A stretch of 64,000 nucleotides of DNA from Psychromonas sp. psych-6C06 (GTDB taxonomy: Bacteria > Pseudomonadota > Gammaproteobacteria > Enterobacterales > Psychromonadaceae): the NCBI RefSeq assembly GCF_002835465.1, contig NZ_PIZM01000001.1, positions 248,001 to 312,000 of the forward strand, written 5' to 3'. Numbering within the stretch: position 1 is the first letter of the stretch; each line of letters begins with the position of its first letter. The notes under the pieces were generated by a model, which saw only the letters and a program-made list of their open reading frames with translations, was not told where the DNA came from and did not search any database. Both the position numbers and the translations under genes were made by a program. Shown one piece after another: positions 37,937 to 46,909 of the stretch.

Positions 37937-38965
37937 ATGACCGTTGCGAATTATCAACAACTGGCCCTCGATTGGCACCCCGAGAGTAAAACCGATAAAT
38001 CTTTTTTAATTTTTGCCATTGTTACTTTATCGTTGCTGATGGCCTTAGGTTTCTATATGGGCAGCATTGAGCTTCCTAAAGAAACACAACGCCAAAAAGT
38101 GGTTGTTCCTGAACGGGTTGCCAAGTTTATTCTAGATAAACCCAAGCCAAAACCTATTCCAAAGCCGGTAGTAAAAGAGCCACCTAAACCGAAACCGGTT
38201 AAGAAAGAGGAGCCTAAACCTAAGGAAGAGCCTAAGCCGAAAGAAAAGGTTCAAATAAAGAAGCAACCACCTAAAAAAGAGCGTGTGTTAACAGAAAAGC
38301 AGATTAAAGCACGTGATACTGCAAGTAAAAGTGGTTTATTAGCGTTAAGCAATGATCTTGCTGATTTAATGGATACCTCTGATATCGATGATATGGTCGG
38401 GACTAAACTTGCTAAAAGTAACAAAGCGGGAACCGATGCAGCAGTATTAACAGCGAGTAACGGAACAAATGTACTAACTGCAGGCGCGAGTAAAGGCAGT
38501 GGTGGTGTGAGTGCGGGTAACGTAGGCTCTGGTGGAAAATCCAATGTTGCACTTAACAAGAGCGCTGTTGCCGATGCACAACAAGCATTATTGGCATCGC
38601 GTGAAGACACTAAAATTGTTAAAAGTGAGCAGAAGGTTGACAAATCAAGTACTAAAAATGCTAAGCGTACAGGTAATTATCGTCCTGAAGAAGATATTGC
38701 ATATGTAATGGATAAAAACAAAAGTAAATTGCATGCTCTGTATCGTAAAGCGCGTCGTACGAATCCAAATATTCAAGGAAAAATTGTTCTCGAAATCACC
38801 ATCTCACCGACCGGCCAAGTGTTAAAAGTTAACATTGCTTCGAGTGAACTTGATGATGCAAAACTTGAAAAACGAATTGTTGCACGTGTTAAAAAATTCA
38901 ATTTTGGTGCGGATAATGTGAAAGCAGTGACCGTGACCTATCCTATTGAGTTTTTACCTTCGTAA
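37937..38965 (+). CDS. AgmX/TonB-like energy transducer
   Basis: A 342-residue protein with a short cytoplasmic start, one membrane segment (about 22-41, FLIFAIVTLSLLMALGF), a Pro/Lys-rich stretch (about 60-115, repeats of PKPK and EEPK), a Gly/Ser-rich middle, and a C-terminal AgmX/PglI-type TonB-like domain (about 255-342, GKIVLEITISPTGQV, then KFNFGADNVKAVTVTYPI). TonB-like proteins carry the energy of ExbB/ExbD to outer-membrane partners. In Myxococcus AgmX (GltJ) works with the AglRQS stator in gliding. It is the last gene of the plus operon, ahead of the terminator at 39005. Confidence 0.85.
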   Translation: MTVANYQQLALDWHPESKTDKSFLIFAIVTLSLLMALGFYMGSIELPKETQRQKVVVPERVAKFILDKPKPKPIPKPVVKEPPKPKPVKKEEPKPKEEPKPKEKVQIKKQPPKKERVLTEKQIKARDTASKSGLLALSNDLADLMDTSDIDDMVGTKLAKSNKAGTDAAVLTASNGTNVLTAGASKGSGGVSAGNVGSGGKSNVALNKSAVADAQQALLASREDTKIVKSEQKVDKSSTKNAKRTGNYRPEEDIAYVMDKNKSKLHALYRKARRTNPNIQGKIVLEITISPTGQVLKVNIASSELDDAKLEKRIVARVKKFNFGADNVKAVTVTYPIEFLPS

Positions 38966-39268
38966 CACCTAAATGTCATATTATTAAACTAATATGAAAA
39001 ATATAGCGACTAGAGAACATCCCTAGTTTTGTAGTCGCTTTGTTCCTTCCTTTTACAACTATTCCACATATCACATTGTATTTTCGGACTATTTCTACCT
39101 GAAAATGTTAAATGTTTGTAAATGACTTGTTGTTGATTTGTTGATCTTCCACTACAGTAAGAAACTAAATTACTTACATAAATTCACCATTCGAGTCGCG
39201 ATTTAACCGATTTAAATGATGGAGTTTATATTTCAATAGCAAATCATGAATTAATAGAGAGGCAAAAA
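38966..39268. other. Intergenic region after the T6SS operon
   Basis: 303 bases without a gene. It holds a terminator (39005-39039) and an upstream short inverted repeat CATATTA / TAATATG at about 38977. The rest is AT-rich and should carry the promoter of the next gene; I see no clear consensus site. Confidence 0.5.
39005..39039 (+). terminator. Terminator of the plus-strand T6SS operon
   Basis: An 8-base-pair stem AGCGACTA / TAGTCGCT with an inner partial pairing, followed by TTGTTCCTTCCTTTT. Confidence 0.75.
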
Positions 39269-39856
39269 ATGAAAAATTATTACTGGCTACCGTTCAAAGA
39301 TGATGGTTGGCATAGCGATACGCTAAAGAGAATGAACAATAACGATTTTATTTTACCTTTCTTAGATGGTACATCCGCCGCTCGTAGCTCGTTAGGTGCT
39401 TCAAGACCTGCAGGCGCTTGGTCAGATGTCGGTAGTAGTGATCAATTGTTTATTGGTGGTCACGGACATAAATACAGCACTGAAAAAATCACTTGGGTAT
39501 TACCTGGAAATAATAAAAGCTGGACTGCTTCACAGCTCGCATCTGCCATTAAACTTAATTTAGCAAATGGTGCACAGAGAAAAATCGATTTTCACGTACT
39601 CGCTTGTTTTGGTGCGAATAACATCACACCACTCTCTAAAAGCTTTGGTTCAAAGCTTGCTAAAGAACTAAAAGCGCGAGGTTTTAGAGGAACTGTGACT
39701 GCTTATAAAGGTGCAACCGGCATGTTAGGTGCGCAGGGACACCAAACAGGAAGCAGTCGAATTACGGCACTCCCACAGTTTGCATTTGGTGGACAAGCAA
39801 GTACCACTGGCCCGTTAACAACAGAATCAGGCGTGACTTGGCAACTTCACCAGTAA
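39269..39856 (+). CDS. Unknown His-Gly-His / Cys protein, possible protease-type effector
   Basis: A 195-residue protein without signal peptide or membrane segment. It shows LFIGGHGHKYS (His65, His67) and FHVLACFGANN (Cys113), a pattern like the HxH and Cys dyad of clan CD (caspase-like, C80-like) cysteine peptidases, with a typical spacing of about 50 residues between His and Cys. This is motif reading only; no full family match is claimed. The gene has a GAGAGG ribosome site. It stands alone right after the T6SS operon, next to the DUF4123 adaptor region, which suggests a T6SS effector, but a housekeeping or anti-phage role is possible. Confidence 0.5.
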   Translation: MKNYYWLPFKDDGWHSDTLKRMNNNDFILPFLDGTSAARSSLGASRPAGAWSDVGSSDQLFIGGHGHKYSTEKITWVLPGNNKSWTASQLASAIKLNLANGAQRKIDFHVLACFGANNITPLSKSFGSKLAKELKARGFRGTVTAYKGATGMLGAQGHQTGSSRITALPQFAFGGQASTTGPLTTESGVTWQLHQ

Positions 39857-40203
39857 AGTGGTTATTGTAACGATAGCCTGTTAAATGATTAACAGGCTGA
39901 TTGCATATCTAGCATTCTCAGTAATGAACAAAAATACTTTTTATGTTTAGATGTTAAATTTTGTTTTTTAAACGTGTTTTGACCGACACAGGTGTAATGT
40001 CAGCTCGTCATCCAAGTCAATAAATCACTGCCCAAAAACTGGCAAAGAACAACCTCACCCAATTACTACAACAAAAATCTCTACAACAATAATTGCTACT
40101 TAAAATGTCAAATTTACAATAAAAACGTGTATTTGAAATCAATTTGAAGATATAATTGCCAATCTTATTGAAGAGTAATTGCAAAGGATTGTAACGATAT
40201 AAC
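39857..40203. other. Intergenic region with hairpin
   Basis: 347 bases without a supported gene. Besides the hairpin at 39875-39898, it is AT-rich DNA that should contain the promoter of the accessory operon at 40204. No clear promoter is identified by eye. Confidence 0.4.
39875..39898 (+). terminator. Hairpin after the His-Cys protein gene
   Basis: A perfect 10-base-pair stem AGCCTGTTAA / TTAACAGGCT with a 4-base loop begins 18 bases after the stop. The T run is poor, so it is a hairpin of uncertain strength. Confidence 0.5.
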
Positions 40204-40995
40204 ATGTATACTTCTCAAGTGGTTAAAGATAGAGCTGGACAATGTTATATTGTTTGTCTTAGAAATAGCTCCCTGCAAACTCAGGCTCTTAAACCTGAGA
40301 AATTTGTCAACGCATTTACAAGCTTTCAATTCGTAACCTCGTTACAAGCCCCCTTTGGTTTCTGGCAACGCTTAGCGACATCAAATACCTTATTTAATCT
40401 ACAACGCTGGCAAAACAGTAATCCAACACTCACAATCGAACATTATGCCGCTGAAGCATTAGCACAGGGTTTTGTTCAGGTTTATAAAACAGCGGATGTG
40501 CAAACATTAAACCAACAGGCACATAACGCCCGCGTAAAAGATAATTTTGGTCGTGGTTATCAACTTCAACCAGCGACAAGTTTGTTGCTTAATCACCATC
40601 AAGAAATAAAATCTATTACCAGTCGTTCAGAAGCATTACAGCTTATCGACAAGCTCTCACTTGATGATGATGCAATCTTAAAAATGCTTGAAGCGAATAA
40701 AATTAATATTGTGAAAGCGCCTTCAGAAGAGTTAGTCACAGCACTGGTAGATGGGGAGTTAGTTGTTTCAATTATGCCTCCTGCACGCAAACCTGTTTCA
40801 AAAACCGACTTCATTGAAGAAGTCATTAGCAGTGCTGAGCCTGCGCCTGCAACGACTAATGTAGCTAGTAGCCCTAAACGAATTGTTAAAGCAGAGTCTA
40901 CACGTAATGATAAAACCACCGCTGAAGTATTAGAAAAAGCAGCCGAAGCAGGTACCCCATTCTGTGAAGAGTGCCAAAAAGATCAAGCCGCATAG
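40204..40995 (+). CDS. T6SS cargo-region protein with C-terminal CxxC motif
   Basis: A 263-residue protein with no signal peptide. The N-terminal half (about 1-120) is not recognised, and a Pro/Ala-rich linker (about 195-240) leads to the tail GTPFCEECQKDQAA, with a CxxC that recalls the short C-terminal PFCExC tails seen in T6SS cargo proteins. The two cysteines could bind metal or a partner. It is followed 20 bases later by the DUF4123 adaptor gene. I cannot assign a family; a loading or tip-associated role is a guess from context. Confidence 0.45.
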   Translation: MYTSQVVKDRAGQCYIVCLRNSSLQTQALKPEKFVNAFTSFQFVTSLQAPFGFWQRLATSNTLFNLQRWQNSNPTLTIEHYAAEALAQGFVQVYKTADVQTLNQQAHNARVKDNFGRGYQLQPATSLLLNHHQEIKSITSRSEALQLIDKLSLDDDAILKMLEANKINIVKAPSEELVTALVDGELVVSIMPPARKPVSKTDFIEEVISSAEPAPATTNVASSPKRIVKAESTRNDKTTAEVLEKAAEAGTPFCEECQKDQAA

Positions 40996-41015
40996 TAATT
41001 ATTCTGAGATATTCC

Positions 41016-42272
41016 ATGACCCAATTAACAGTACAAGAGTTAACTACAGAACAAACTTTTTTCATACAAGAAAAATTATGGCAGTGCAATGAAAGTGGCC
41101 TAGAGCCAATCGTCTATGCGATTCTTGGTGGGGCGCGTGATAAGCAGATAGAAAAAATAATTCGTCTTGGCTCGTTAAAAAGCGCTTGTTTAATTGATGG
41201 TGAGCTCAGTTATGAGATGGCCGTGGCTGCACCTTATATGGTCCGCCTAGAAAAAAATCATGTTCAAACCTTAGAAATTTTAAAAAAAGGCTGGGGGAAC
41301 AGCTGGGGTATTTTTGCTATCACCTACTCACCCGCCACGTTAATTAAAGTTCGCCAAAACTGTAAAAAAATGGCAAAAGTAAAACTGCCTGATAACAAAA
41401 CTGCCTTTTTCAGATACTACGATCCTCGTGTGATGCGTCCTTATTTGCCAACTTGTACAAGTGAAGAAGCAAAACAAGTATTTGGGCCGATCACTGAGTA
41501 TGTGATGGAAGGGGAAGTGTTGGGAGAGTTACATCGGTTTAAGATATGTGATGGGGAGGTCAAAGACTTATGTCAACCTATATCAAGTCAAGTTACCACA
41601 GTGGCTACAGATGAGAGACAAAAACTAAGTGGAGAAGAACTACAGCATGTTGAACAACTTAAAAAGCAACTGGGCGATAATTTTATCAGACAAGCAGTCG
41701 GTTATTTAAAACTTAAGCCATTAGCCTATACAGAGCCAACAGATAATACTGAAATTTATAATCTAATTGATTACGCATTAGTTGTTTGTTATTACTTTGA
41801 CCTCAACTTAACACAGCCTGAAACCTTAACTGACTTAGCGCTTATTGTTGAACATTGGGGAGTTGAGTTAATCGAAAATGATTGGGTTCAGGCCATTTTA
41901 CGAAACCACCATGAGTATACTGAACAAGAAAGAATCAATGAAATTTTCTTAGAAAAAGTGGTAAGAGATGTTGGTTTAAATAGTGTTAATTTCCCTATTT
42001 ACTGTATCAAGCGATTTACTGCACGCTTTCCAGAGATGGAAGTTGATAAAGCTCATATTCACGTGGCATCGGAGCTTGCCAGTGAAATTGCTGAGCACTA
42101 TCAAATTATAGGGTTAACAAACCACTACCTTTGTACCGAAATGGTGCTGTTTAGTGGAGACTTTCGTGAAGAGAAGCAATATCAACCAATGCAACAACTA
42201 CTTAGTGATACTTCTATTTCTGAACATCAGCGTGTAGAGCAAGCCATTAACTGGTTATACGAAAACGATTAA
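41016..42272 (+). CDS. DUF4123 adaptor (Tap/Tec-like chaperone)
   Basis: DUF4123 proteins load effectors on VgrG. The family region lies at about residues 15-150, with EPIVYAILGGARDKQIEKII, and APYMVRLEKNHVQ, then WGIFAITYSP and AFFRYYDPRVMRPYLP, all typical. The C-terminal half (about 200-418) is helical and unknown. The ATG at 41016 is taken as start. The usual VgrG gene is missing; instead the CxxC protein lies before it and the large candidate effector after it (31-base gap). Confidence 0.8.
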   Translation: MTQLTVQELTTEQTFFIQEKLWQCNESGLEPIVYAILGGARDKQIEKIIRLGSLKSACLIDGELSYEMAVAAPYMVRLEKNHVQTLEILKKGWGNSWGIFAITYSPATLIKVRQNCKKMAKVKLPDNKTAFFRYYDPRVMRPYLPTCTSEEAKQVFGPITEYVMEGEVLGELHRFKICDGEVKDLCQPISSQVTTVATDERQKLSGEELQHVEQLKKQLGDNFIRQAVGYLKLKPLAYTEPTDNTEIYNLIDYALVVCYYFDLNLTQPETLTDLALIVEHWGVELIENDWVQAILRNHHEYTEQERINEIFLEKVVRDVGLNSVNFPIYCIKRFTARFPEMEVDKAHIHVASELASEIAEHYQIIGLTNHYLCTEMVLFSGDFREEKQYQPMQQLLSDTSISEHQRVEQAINWLYEND

Positions 42273-42303
42273 GCTTCCCATATTTAAGGATGAGTGAGTT
42301 AAC

Positions 42304-44880
42304 ATGTTAGGATTTGGCAAACAAAAATCAGCGTCAGAAGAAAAATCTCCCGCCTATAAAAATGCGGGCATGAAAGATAAACAGATAAGAAAACTAAAGC
42401 AGAAAGATCCTGAGTCGTATCATGCGCTACAAAAAACCTATGACCAGATGGATAATACATCGGTTACTGAACTGTTTGAGTCAAGTAATAAAGAGACCAT
42501 TGCAGCGATATCTATTGCAACCTTACGTGTTGCTGAAGAAGGTAAACTTCCTAAGAAAATCAAGAACGAAAAACAAAAAATAGCTTTAGAAGAGCGAATT
42601 AATAAACATTACCAGCAAGCTTTGCAAGATATCAAAGATGGACATGTTAATACTCAAGATCCTAAGCAATTTTTGATGAAAGATAATATTGCTAAAATAG
42701 ATGCTAAAAAAGCAAAACAGAAACAAAAACAAGAAAAGCAAGAAGAAGAAGCTAAAAATGCCAGAAGCTTAAAATCATCAGGTAAAGTATTTGCAGTAGA
42801 AAAAATGGTTGACTGCCAGAAAAAACGTTGTGAATTGACAGAGTTCAAAATTTCACAAACCGAGAAGAATACACTTTATGAAAGTTGGGCCGCAGGTGAT
42901 GGAATAGTTAAACTTCCCAAAAGAGCAAGTAGTAAAGTTAATGAGATATTAGACAAAGTTTTTCGTGATGAGGAAAAAGAAAATAGTACTAACTTATTGG
43001 TCGATTTGATCAAGTCTGATGATGCGCTTGATCATTATCATTTTGTAGGTGGGCATTTATCATATTTCCAAAGGCACTTTGAAATAGCGGTAAAAGGGAG
43101 CTGTGCTTATGGTTGCGGAACAAGTTGCCCGTCTGTTTCTATTAAATCAAACAAGCGTAAGCATGTTAAAGGCTTGAGTGATCAAAAGCCTTATTTTCAT
43201 AATAATGCAGGTGAGCTTAAACAACTTACACTAACTCCACAAAAGTGGTTAGATACAATTGAAAGAAAGTGGGGCATGGCGCGTTCGCTACTAATGATGG
43301 ATGTAACAAACAAGTCTCAAACCTATAGCTTTTTTTTAACCAGTTGTAATCCAAGTGGTGCGTTTCTATATAGTGATTTTACCCCTGTCATTACAATACA
43401 CCAGCCAATCATCGTTAAAGCGTCTATGACATTTACTTGGGAGTTTAAAAATAAACAGGTTGCAGCCTCACTAAATTTAAATGGTCGTGTAGATGAGCAA
43501 ACCTATGCATGTAGTTTAAGTAATGCTGATATGCCTGGGGCAGTTGGCGATCTAATTGGTAATGCCAACATCGCAAAAGCAATTAAATATGCAGGTCAAG
43601 TTTACAGTTATTTTGCAACGCTAAGTCATACAGATGAGCTCGATGGTCCCGCAGGTGGTCAGCAATGTGAGGCCTCTGAGAGTCCAACTCAACAAAGCAT
43701 TACTGAAAATAAGAAATCCGATGAAGAGTGCAAAGTAATCATTGAGAACAACCCGTTTGGCTTTAAAGCACCGTCAGTTAATATATCGTATTTAGCTAAA
43801 CGCAGTGATCAACCTAGCTTAAATTATAGTAAAACCGGTTTCTCACACACCATTTTTATTTCTGGTTCTCCGCTAATTAAGATTGAAAAAGAGATCAACA
43901 TAAAAGCATTGATATGGCGTGCAAGCGCTGAAAAAGTATCACGTGCAGCATTAGCAGCTTCGACTAGTGGTCTCTCTGAAGTTGCCATTTTTGCATTGAA
44001 ACACACAGAAGTATCAGAAAATATCAGTAATTCATTTAATAATGCCTATCACTTGTTCAAAACGACCATCGCCAAAGCCTCTAATGAGGCTCAACAATTT
44101 CTTGGTTTGACTGAACAGAAAATTGAAAATGAAACCACAACAGAAAATCAAGAAGCATCACTAGATGACTGTAATAAAGTTGCAGAAGATAAAACGAAAT
44201 CACAATGCTCATGTAAACTAACCATTTCAGCAGCCGCAGAAACCGATGATCCAAGTGCCGGTCTTGTCTTCACTAAACGGCCGGGTGGCAAATTTTATGA
44301 CTTTGATTTAGACAGTAGCACCAGTACACTATATGCAGGCCTTAATGCACAAATTGAAGCGCAGCTCTCAAGTAACTTACAGCTATTAAAATGTATTGGC
44401 TTAGCGAATCAATTTGCTGAAGTAGAAGAAGCTGGGGTGAAAGCCATTGCACAGTCAGCAGATAAAACGGGCGAGTCGAGGTTTGGCTGGACCTTCCGCT
44501 ATTTAACACAAGCACGTCAAGACCAAGAAAAACAGAAAAAGGCACAATTTAAAACAGATAACAAAACACAATACGATCAAGAACTTATTGATGCTCCATT
44601 GGGTCTGTGTTATCAAGTTTTTTATAGTGGTTTATCTGTTTATGTTGAAGCCTTTGTTAATTTCACTAAATCAGAAACAAGTGCTAAGGTTGCTCCATCA
44701 AAACCTGCGAGACCAGGAAAACCTGCCAAAGATGATGTGAAGGAAGAAGACTTTACTTCAAGTGCTAACAAGCAAAAAACTTTAATCAATTTACGAATTT
44801 TACCTGAGCGAGCCTCGCAGTATCAGAAAGTAAAATCAATTTTAAGTTTTGGCGGTGCCCATAACATTGCTGAATCGTAA
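42304..44880 (+). CDS. Large candidate T6SS effector, family not recognised
   Basis: An 858-residue protein behind AAGGATGAG, directly after the DUF4123 adaptor, the position of a T6SS cargo gene. The N-terminal 150 residues are Lys/Gln/Glu-rich and helical (QKQKQEKQEEEA). The core has many cysteines (GSCAYGCGTSCPSV near 260-275) and beta-rich segments, and the C terminus holds PSKPARPGKPAK before the final 40 residues. No catalytic motif that I can name. A pore-forming or membrane-active toxin is possible from ISTxAALAASTSG-type segments, but this is speculation. The partner gene at 44906 may be its immunity gene. Confidence 0.5.
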   Translation: MLGFGKQKSASEEKSPAYKNAGMKDKQIRKLKQKDPESYHALQKTYDQMDNTSVTELFESSNKETIAAISIATLRVAEEGKLPKKIKNEKQKIALEERINKHYQQALQDIKDGHVNTQDPKQFLMKDNIAKIDAKKAKQKQKQEKQEEEAKNARSLKSSGKVFAVEKMVDCQKKRCELTEFKISQTEKNTLYESWAAGDGIVKLPKRASSKVNEILDKVFRDEEKENSTNLLVDLIKSDDALDHYHFVGGHLSYFQRHFEIAVKGSCAYGCGTSCPSVSIKSNKRKHVKGLSDQKPYFHNNAGELKQLTLTPQKWLDTIERKWGMARSLLMMDVTNKSQTYSFFLTSCNPSGAFLYSDFTPVITIHQPIIVKASMTFTWEFKNKQVAASLNLNGRVDEQTYACSLSNADMPGAVGDLIGNANIAKAIKYAGQVYSYFATLSHTDELDGPAGGQQCEASESPTQQSITENKKSDEECKVIIENNPFGFKAPSVNISYLAKRSDQPSLNYSKTGFSHTIFISGSPLIKIEKEINIKALIWRASAEKVSRAALAASTSGLSEVAIFALKHTEVSENISNSFNNAYHLFKTTIAKASNEAQQFLGLTEQKIENETTTENQEASLDDCNKVAEDKTKSQCSCKLTISAAAETDDPSAGLVFTKRPGGKFYDFDLDSSTSTLYAGLNAQIEAQLSSNLQLLKCIGLANQFAEVEEAGVKAIAQSADKTGESRFGWTFRYLTQARQDQEKQKKAQFKTDNKTQYDQELIDAPLGLCYQVFYSGLSVYVEAFVNFTKSETSAKVAPSKPARPGKPAKDDVKEEDFTSSANKQKTLINLRILPERASQYQKVKSILSFGGAHNIAES

Positions 44881-44905
44881 AAAATCGAAACAAATAGAGA
44901 TTAAT

Positions 44906-45883
44906 ATGAATTACAAAAAACCTTTTTACAGCTTACGCTTAAAGTCTAATAATGCGGGCTACTATTTAGTTATTAATGGTTGCATAATTGAAGAGCATAA
45001 TGGTATCGAACCAAATCAAATGGAATTTCCCATTAATCAGTGGATTAAAAATGGCGAAAACAGCTTTGAAATTTATCATTTAAATGTGCCAACTGGTTTT
45101 GGAAAGCTTGGGCTCCGTGCCGATGGTGAAATTATTCTAGAACTTTGTGTTAGAGAAAATGATGAACAAAATGCCATAGTTATACAAAGAACAGCCTATG
45201 TGGGAACGACACTAAATTTAGATAGGAACAAAGTTAATTATTCCGATGTAGAAGCATTGCAATCCACACTAATAAGCTCTTCAAGGCCTTGCCAGTTTAA
45301 TATTCATAATAGTAATATTAAACTGGCCGATGATGGGAAATTCGCTATTGGTGAATATCAAGTTGGTAAAGGTATAACAGAAGCATTACAAATCAGCCAA
45401 ACCATCACGTTACCAACACCCTTCCCATTATGGCGTTTCTTCGAAGCTGACGAGTTAAAACATCATTACGATATGACTGATGAAGAGTGGGAAGTAGCGC
45501 GCAAAGACCTGTATAACAATGCTTACCAACCGTTATGGCAAGCCATAAATGATAATGATAAAGAGAAACTAAAACAGTTATTTACAGAGCGTGGCAAAGA
45601 ATACGATCTCGCCTTCTATAAACCCAATAAAGGTCAAGATACTTACGAAATGGTTCATCATATCTCAGGATTAATTAATGACTCTGAATTAGAATCAGTT
45701 CTTCCAATCAATTTTGATTACAGTGATATCTGTGTTTCGTTTAATCATCAACTAGCTTGGCTACATAACTTTGAGCTCCCATTGTCTAGCAAGTTGGAGT
45801 TTAAGCATAAAAATGCAGATCTTGTTACCCGTATTCCTGTCATGTTCGCTCACTTTGATGGCAAATGGGAAATCGTTCGCTAG
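44906..45883 (+). CDS. Putative immunity protein, cytoplasmic type
   Basis: A 325-residue protein without a signal peptide, starting 25 bases after the candidate effector. It is related to the protein at 48403: both share TPFPxWxFFxAD, ERxKEYDxAxYxP and a C-terminal DGKWxIxR, and both open with P(F/Y)(Y/F)(S/T)xR and a beta-rich N-terminal domain (about 1-100). An immunity role is inferred from order and from the repeat of this arrangement. The family is not identified. A terminator follows at 45896. Confidence 0.5.
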   Translation: MNYKKPFYSLRLKSNNAGYYLVINGCIIEEHNGIEPNQMEFPINQWIKNGENSFEIYHLNVPTGFGKLGLRADGEIILELCVRENDEQNAIVIQRTAYVGTTLNLDRNKVNYSDVEALQSTLISSSRPCQFNIHNSNIKLADDGKFAIGEYQVGKGITEALQISQTITLPTPFPLWRFFEADELKHHYDMTDEEWEVARKDLYNNAYQPLWQAINDNDKEKLKQLFTERGKEYDLAFYKPNKGQDTYEMVHHISGLINDSELESVLPINFDYSDICVSFNHQLAWLHNFELPLSSKLEFKHKNADLVTRIPVMFAHFDGKWEIVR

Positions 45884-45895
45884 CATTACTAATAC

Positions 45896-45923
45896 GCCAC
45901 CTTAATATGAATATTGAGGTGGC
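45896..45923 (+). terminator. Terminator after the putative immunity gene
   Basis: A 12-base-pair stem with one G-T pair (GCCACCTTAATA / TATTGAGGTGGC) and a 4-base loop, followed by TTTT. Confidence 0.75.
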
Positions 45924-45944
45924 TTTTACTTTCAGAAGGTTATT

Positions 45945-46298
45945 ATGCTTACTATTCGTCAAGAACAAATTAGTGTCATGATGCAAGACAAGCAATCACT
46001 TATTTCTGCTACATTGAGCAATGCTTTAAAAGGTTTACCCTTTTTCCAGTTTTATAGTTCCAAACAGCTACAAATTTGGGTCAGTAAACAGATTGATTAT
46101 TTAGCTGCGCTAAATATTCACGAAAAAGAGAATGTTGAGAATATTTTAGAGCTGCTAGCAATGCATGGAGAAAACTTTGAGCGCTGTGATGACCCTAGCT
46201 GGGCACTTACAATCATCGAAGACATTAATACCCATGAAGGTATTAGAGCCGTCATGTTAAAACGTGCTCATCAAGAGTATTTAGACAATTTTGAGTAA
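45945..46298 (+). CDS. Unknown small protein of the cargo region
   Basis: A 117-residue soluble protein beginning MLTIRQEQISVMMQ, with AGAAGGTTATT before the start. It is helical (ENVENILELLAMHGENF) with no recognised domain. It starts about 20 bases after the terminator at 45896. Similar short proteins with the MLTIRxEQ start are common beside T6SS tip and effector genes, but that memory is not a database result. Confidence 0.5.
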   Translation: MLTIRQEQISVMMQDKQSLISATLSNALKGLPFFQFYSSKQLQIWVSKQIDYLAALNIHEKENVENILELLAMHGENFERCDDPSWALTIIEDINTHEGIRAVMLKRAHQEYLDNFE

Positions 46299-46361
46299 GC
46301 AGACTGTCAACTCTTTATTTAATTTACCATTCCTAAACTTTTAAGCTACGTATTAGACGCT

Positions 46362-46829
46362 ATGGCTCATCTCTCTGAAAATTTTTACACTACGCACTTA
46401 GTCCTTTTTTTCGTTGTTGCAATTCTACTACTTCACCGAGCCAATCCGGTGAAGATAATAATATGGTGGACATTGAAATACGATGAGAAGCTACTCGGCA
46501 TTGTTGCGTCTATCATCATCTTAGGAATACTTTGGATGGGATGTGCCATCTTTGTCGACTATGCAATGCTCTATTTTAACCATGAAATAAAAAGTATGAT
46601 TTACATAGGTGACTTCCAAGGCACTCCTCGTTTTATCTCTCCTGATTTTAGTTCTCAACAAGGCGATTTTAACTTTCCCAGTTATGCTTTTTCATTTGAG
46701 CAAATTTATCGCCAAATTCAGTTTGCAGATAGCCTTGGAAAAATAGAACAAAGCGTGCCAGTTGCCGAGTTATCTCATGAATTCTTATTTTTTTATAGTT
46801 GGCCAATGCTTGTTATGCTGCAAAAGTAA
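46362..46829 (+). CDS. Unknown membrane protein, perhaps truncated at the RAYT end
   Basis: 155 residues with two probable membrane segments (about 13-28, LVLFFVVAILLL, and about 45-68, LLGIVASIIILGILW), the rest probably periplasmic. No ribosome site is evident. The stop codon sits one base before the RAYT left-end repeat at 46831, so the original C terminus may have been replaced by the insertion. Function unknown. Confidence 0.45.
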   Translation: MAHLSENFYTTHLVLFFVVAILLLHRANPVKIIIWWTLKYDEKLLGIVASIIILGILWMGCAIFVDYAMLYFNHEIKSMIYIGDFQGTPRFISPDFSSQQGDFNFPSYAFSFEQIYRQIQFADSLGKIEQSVPVAELSHEFLFFYSWPMLVMLQK

Positions 46830-46830
46830 T

Positions 46831-46860
46831 TGAGGACACCCGAAGCTTTTTGACGAATCT
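46831..46860 (+). repeat. RAYT left-end repeat, copy 1
   Basis: A 30-base block containing GACACCCGAAGCTTTTTGAC and then GAATCT lies 50 bases before the transposase start. It recurs at 51432-51460 (2-3 differences) and, degraded, at 53402-53429. Confidence 0.7.
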
Positions 46861-46909
46861 CCAGTAACAACCTATGTTTTAATATACAGTGTTTGTTGTT
46901 GGAGGCTTC

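Noticed and set aside
38251-38643. 130-residue minus-strand ORF
   Set aside because: It is the reverse of the Lys/Pro-rich AgmX-like gene.
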